From the NCBI RefSeq assembly GCF_007858365.1, contig NZ_VFIO01000008.1:1-64000 (forward strand): a DNA stretch of 64,000 nucleotides. The letters run 5' to 3'. Numbering within the stretch: the first letter of the stretch is position 1; every line of letters starts with the position of its first letter. Below the pieces are notes generated by a model. It saw only the letters and a list, made by a program, of their open reading frames with translations. It searched no databases and was not told where the DNA came from. The translations under genes were made by a program, and so were the position numbers. Source of the DNA: Pseudomonas saxonica. Lineage in GTDB: Bacteria > Pseudomonadota > Gammaproteobacteria > Pseudomonadales > Pseudomonadaceae. Positions 62,497-64,000 of the stretch are shown here, in pieces.

Positions 62497-62859
62497 ATGG
62501 GACGATTATTGCGGCAGGAAAGTACAGGGGGCAGATTATTGCAGAGAGTTAGAATAGATCCCGTTATTCTTGATTTTGGTTTGACCTTGGCAAAGCCACT
62601 TTCAAGGTCGGTAAGGTTGAATGGTTTCGCCACCTGTTTAAGGCTTGAGGAAGTCTATTGGGATGTCTTGTCCGACATTTCGCGAAGTAACGAGTGCTCA
62701 ATAAACGCGCTGCTGTCCTACATCGACAGAGAGATTCATCTGCGACATGGCGGTGTTAAGAATTTTAGCGGCCTCATTCGTGTCGTCTGCGTCATGCATC
62801 TGCTGAAGGCTGCGCGCGCTTCGCACAGTGCGACGCCTAGACAGGTATTTATGGTTTGA
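62497..62859 (+). CDS. Ribbon-helix-helix domain protein
   Basis: The 120-residue protein shares with the gene at 24417 the block SRSVRLNGFATCLRLEEVYWDVLSDISRSNECSINALLSYIDREI and the following FSGLIRVVCVMHL, an RHH_4-type DNA-binding fold. Its first ~35 residues are an extra tail. The region just upstream is AT-rich. GGAG lies 10 nt before the ATG. It is monocistronic; its regulatory target is not known. Confidence 0.78.
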   Translation: MGRLLRQESTGGRLLQRVRIDPVILDFGLTLAKPLSRSVRLNGFATCLRLEEVYWDVLSDISRSNECSINALLSYIDREIHLRHGGVKNFSGLIRVVCVMHLLKAARASHSATPRQVFMV

Positions 62860-63043
62860 TCCGGTGTGTCAGGTCGAGCCGGGATGTTCGATGGCTTGTA
62901 TTCTTTCGAATTTCATGGTGCATTTGAAGCGCAATGGCGATTCCTGCGGCTGCAATAGCTCGATTTACCAGATATAATCTCGCGCTTTGCTGTGTGGCCC
63001 TCTGTCTATAGGGTTGCCGCTAACGGATTGTCGAGATACGCCG

Positions 63044-63265
63044 ATGCCTATGTACGATTACCAATGCGCTTCCTGCGGTCATCAGCTGGAAGCCATTCAA
63101 AAAATCAGTGACTCGCCACTGGTTGATTGTCCTGCCTGTCAGGCTCCTGAGCTGAAGAAGATGCTGTCCATGCCAGGTTTTCGCTTAAGCGGCACCGGCT
63201 GGTATGAAACAGACTTCAAGACAGGCTCGAAAAAGAATCTGGCAGGTGGCGACAAGTCCGACTGA
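63044..63265 (+). CDS. FmdB-family zinc-ribbon protein
   Basis: The 73-residue protein begins MPMYDYQCASCGHQLEAIQKISD and carries two Cys pairs (CASC and CPAC) that make a zinc ribbon, followed by KKMLSMPGFRLSGTGWYETDF. This is the FmdB family, of uncertain function, and it usually stands directly upstream of aspS in pseudomonads, as here (109 nt). The ATG at 63044 with GAGA before it is preferred over an earlier in-frame start. Confidence 0.88.
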   Translation: MPMYDYQCASCGHQLEAIQKISDSPLVDCPACQAPELKKMLSMPGFRLSGTGWYETDFKTGSKKNLAGGDKSD

Positions 63266-63374
63266 GGTCGGGCGAAGGCAGTCTGAACACAAGCGGGCTC
63301 TTGCAGTGTTATCAGCACCGACGGTGCGCAAGACCTCCATCGAATTTCGAATTACGAGAAGTGAAACCACTACC

Positions 63375-64000
63375 ATGATGCGCAGCCATTATTGCGGCCA
63401 ACTGAACGAAAGCCTGGACGGCCAGGAAATTACCCTTTGCGGATGGGTTCATCGTCGCCGTGACCACGGTGGGGTGATTTTCCTCGATATCCGTGATCGT
63501 GATGGTCTGGCCCAAGTGGTGTTCGACCCGGACCGCGCTGAAACCTTCGCCGCTGCCGACCGTGTGCGCAGCGAATACGTAGTTAAAGTGACGGGCAAGG
63601 TGCGCTTGCGTCCTGCCGGTGCCGGCAACACCAACATGGCATCGGGCATGATTGAAGTGCTGGGCTATGAACTTGAAGTACTGAACGAAGCGGAGACCCC
63701 ACCGTTCCCGCTGAACGAATTTTCTGACGTGGGCGAAGAAACGCGTCTGCGCTACCGCTTTATCGATCTGCGTCGCCCTGAGATGCTCGAAAAGCTGCGT
63801 TTGCGTTCGCGCATGACTACCAGCATTCGTCGTTACCTCGACGAAAACGGCTTCCTGGACGTCGAAACCCCTATCCTGACCCGTGCTACTCCTGAAGGCG
63901 CGCGGGACTATCTGGTGCCGAGCCGTACCCACGCGGGTTCGTTCTTCGCACTGCCGCAATCGCCGCAGCTATTCAAACAACTGCTGATGGTGGCCGGTTT
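63375..64000 (+). CDS. aspS: Aspartyl-tRNA synthetase (5' part, runs off the window)
   Basis: The first 208 residues are visible and the frame is open at the edge. The N-terminal OB-fold anticodon domain (LCGWVHRRRDHGGVIFLDIRDRDGLAQVVFD) and the start of the class II core (TRLRYRFIDLRRPEM, VETPILTRATPEGARDYLVPSR) identify AspS. In pseudomonads this enzyme also charges tRNA-Asn, with Asp then amidated. The conserved N-terminus MMRSHYCGQL supports the ATG at 63375. Confidence 0.97.
   Translation, partial: MMRSHYCGQLNESLDGQEITLCGWVHRRRDHGGVIFLDIRDRDGLAQVVFDPDRAETFAAADRVRSEYVVKVTGKVRLRPAGAGNTNMASGMIEVLGYELEVLNEAETPPFPLNEFSDVGEETRLRYRFIDLRRPEMLEKLRLRSRMTTSIRRYLDENGFLDVETPILTRATPEGARDYLVPSRTHAGSFFALPQSPQLFKQLLMVAG

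Overview
The window is a stretch of a Pseudomonas chromosome. Gene content and gene order (flgZ/flgN/flgM/flgA next to cheV-cheR and flgBCDE, secA-argJ, mvaT, oprD-type porin, PctA-like chemoreceptor, FecI/FecR/TonB trios) and moderately GC-rich coding sequence point to the P. fluorescens/P. fragi side of the genus; the species cannot be fixed by eye. Almost every gene is a recognisable core or common accessory gene. There is no prophage, insertion sequence, CRISPR array, rRNA or tRNA that I can see.

Layout. 1-1.9 kb: N-terminal part of an RHS/YD-repeat protein, cut by the window edge. 2.1-9.9 kb: flagellar/chemotaxis island: flgZ, flgN, flgM (minus, with a near-perfect sigma-28 promoter), flgA (minus, sigma-54 promoter), then cheV-cheR and flgBCDE (plus, flgB with a perfect sigma-54 promoter); a terminator follows flgE, so flgF onward is not here. 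9.9-13.7 kb: a translationally coupled codB - PucR-type regulator - codA operon for cytosine uptake and deamination. 14-17.4 kb: nrdA with a ~390-nt structured leader, a promoter overlapping tandem NrdR-like boxes 31 bp apart, and a DnaA box; nrdB is absent. 17.6-24.8 kb: bglX, lemA plus two TPM-domain genes, a methyltransferase, a PfpI-like protein and an RHH regulator. 24.8-29 kb: TonB receptor-FecR-FecI surface-signalling trio. 29-36.7 kb: DUF4917 protein with SIR2-like motifs, iron alcohol dehydrogenase with an Anr-type box, class I fumarase, Fe-S flavin reductase, crotonase-family enzyme, pyruvate kinase. 36.9-47.4 kb: small lipoprotein, PilZ-like protein, sbcB, mvaT, purU, a GT4/DUF2334 pair, chemoreceptor, HerA-like ATPase, dciA. 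47.7-64 kb: secA, argJ, MutT-ThiE fusion, an operon of panE-type reductase, sensor kinase and PduO-type adenosyltransferase, then yajQ, mscS, oprD-like porin, HIT, slyX, a membrane/cold-shock fusion, a candidate sRNA, a second RHH protein, fmdB and the start of aspS.

Two families of intergenic inverted repeats recur. The first is a 100-135 bp element with ends like CGTAGCAGCTGCCGAAGG (five copies and one fragment); the second is built from CCCTCTCCC/GGGAGAGGG arms (two loci). One copy of the second family supplies the last codons and stop of an RHH gene. The most rewarding places for follow-up are the nrdA control region, the DUF4917 protein, the candidate sRNA near 62.2 kb, the apparently leaderless sigma-54 promoter of flgA, and the altered lid loop of CodA.
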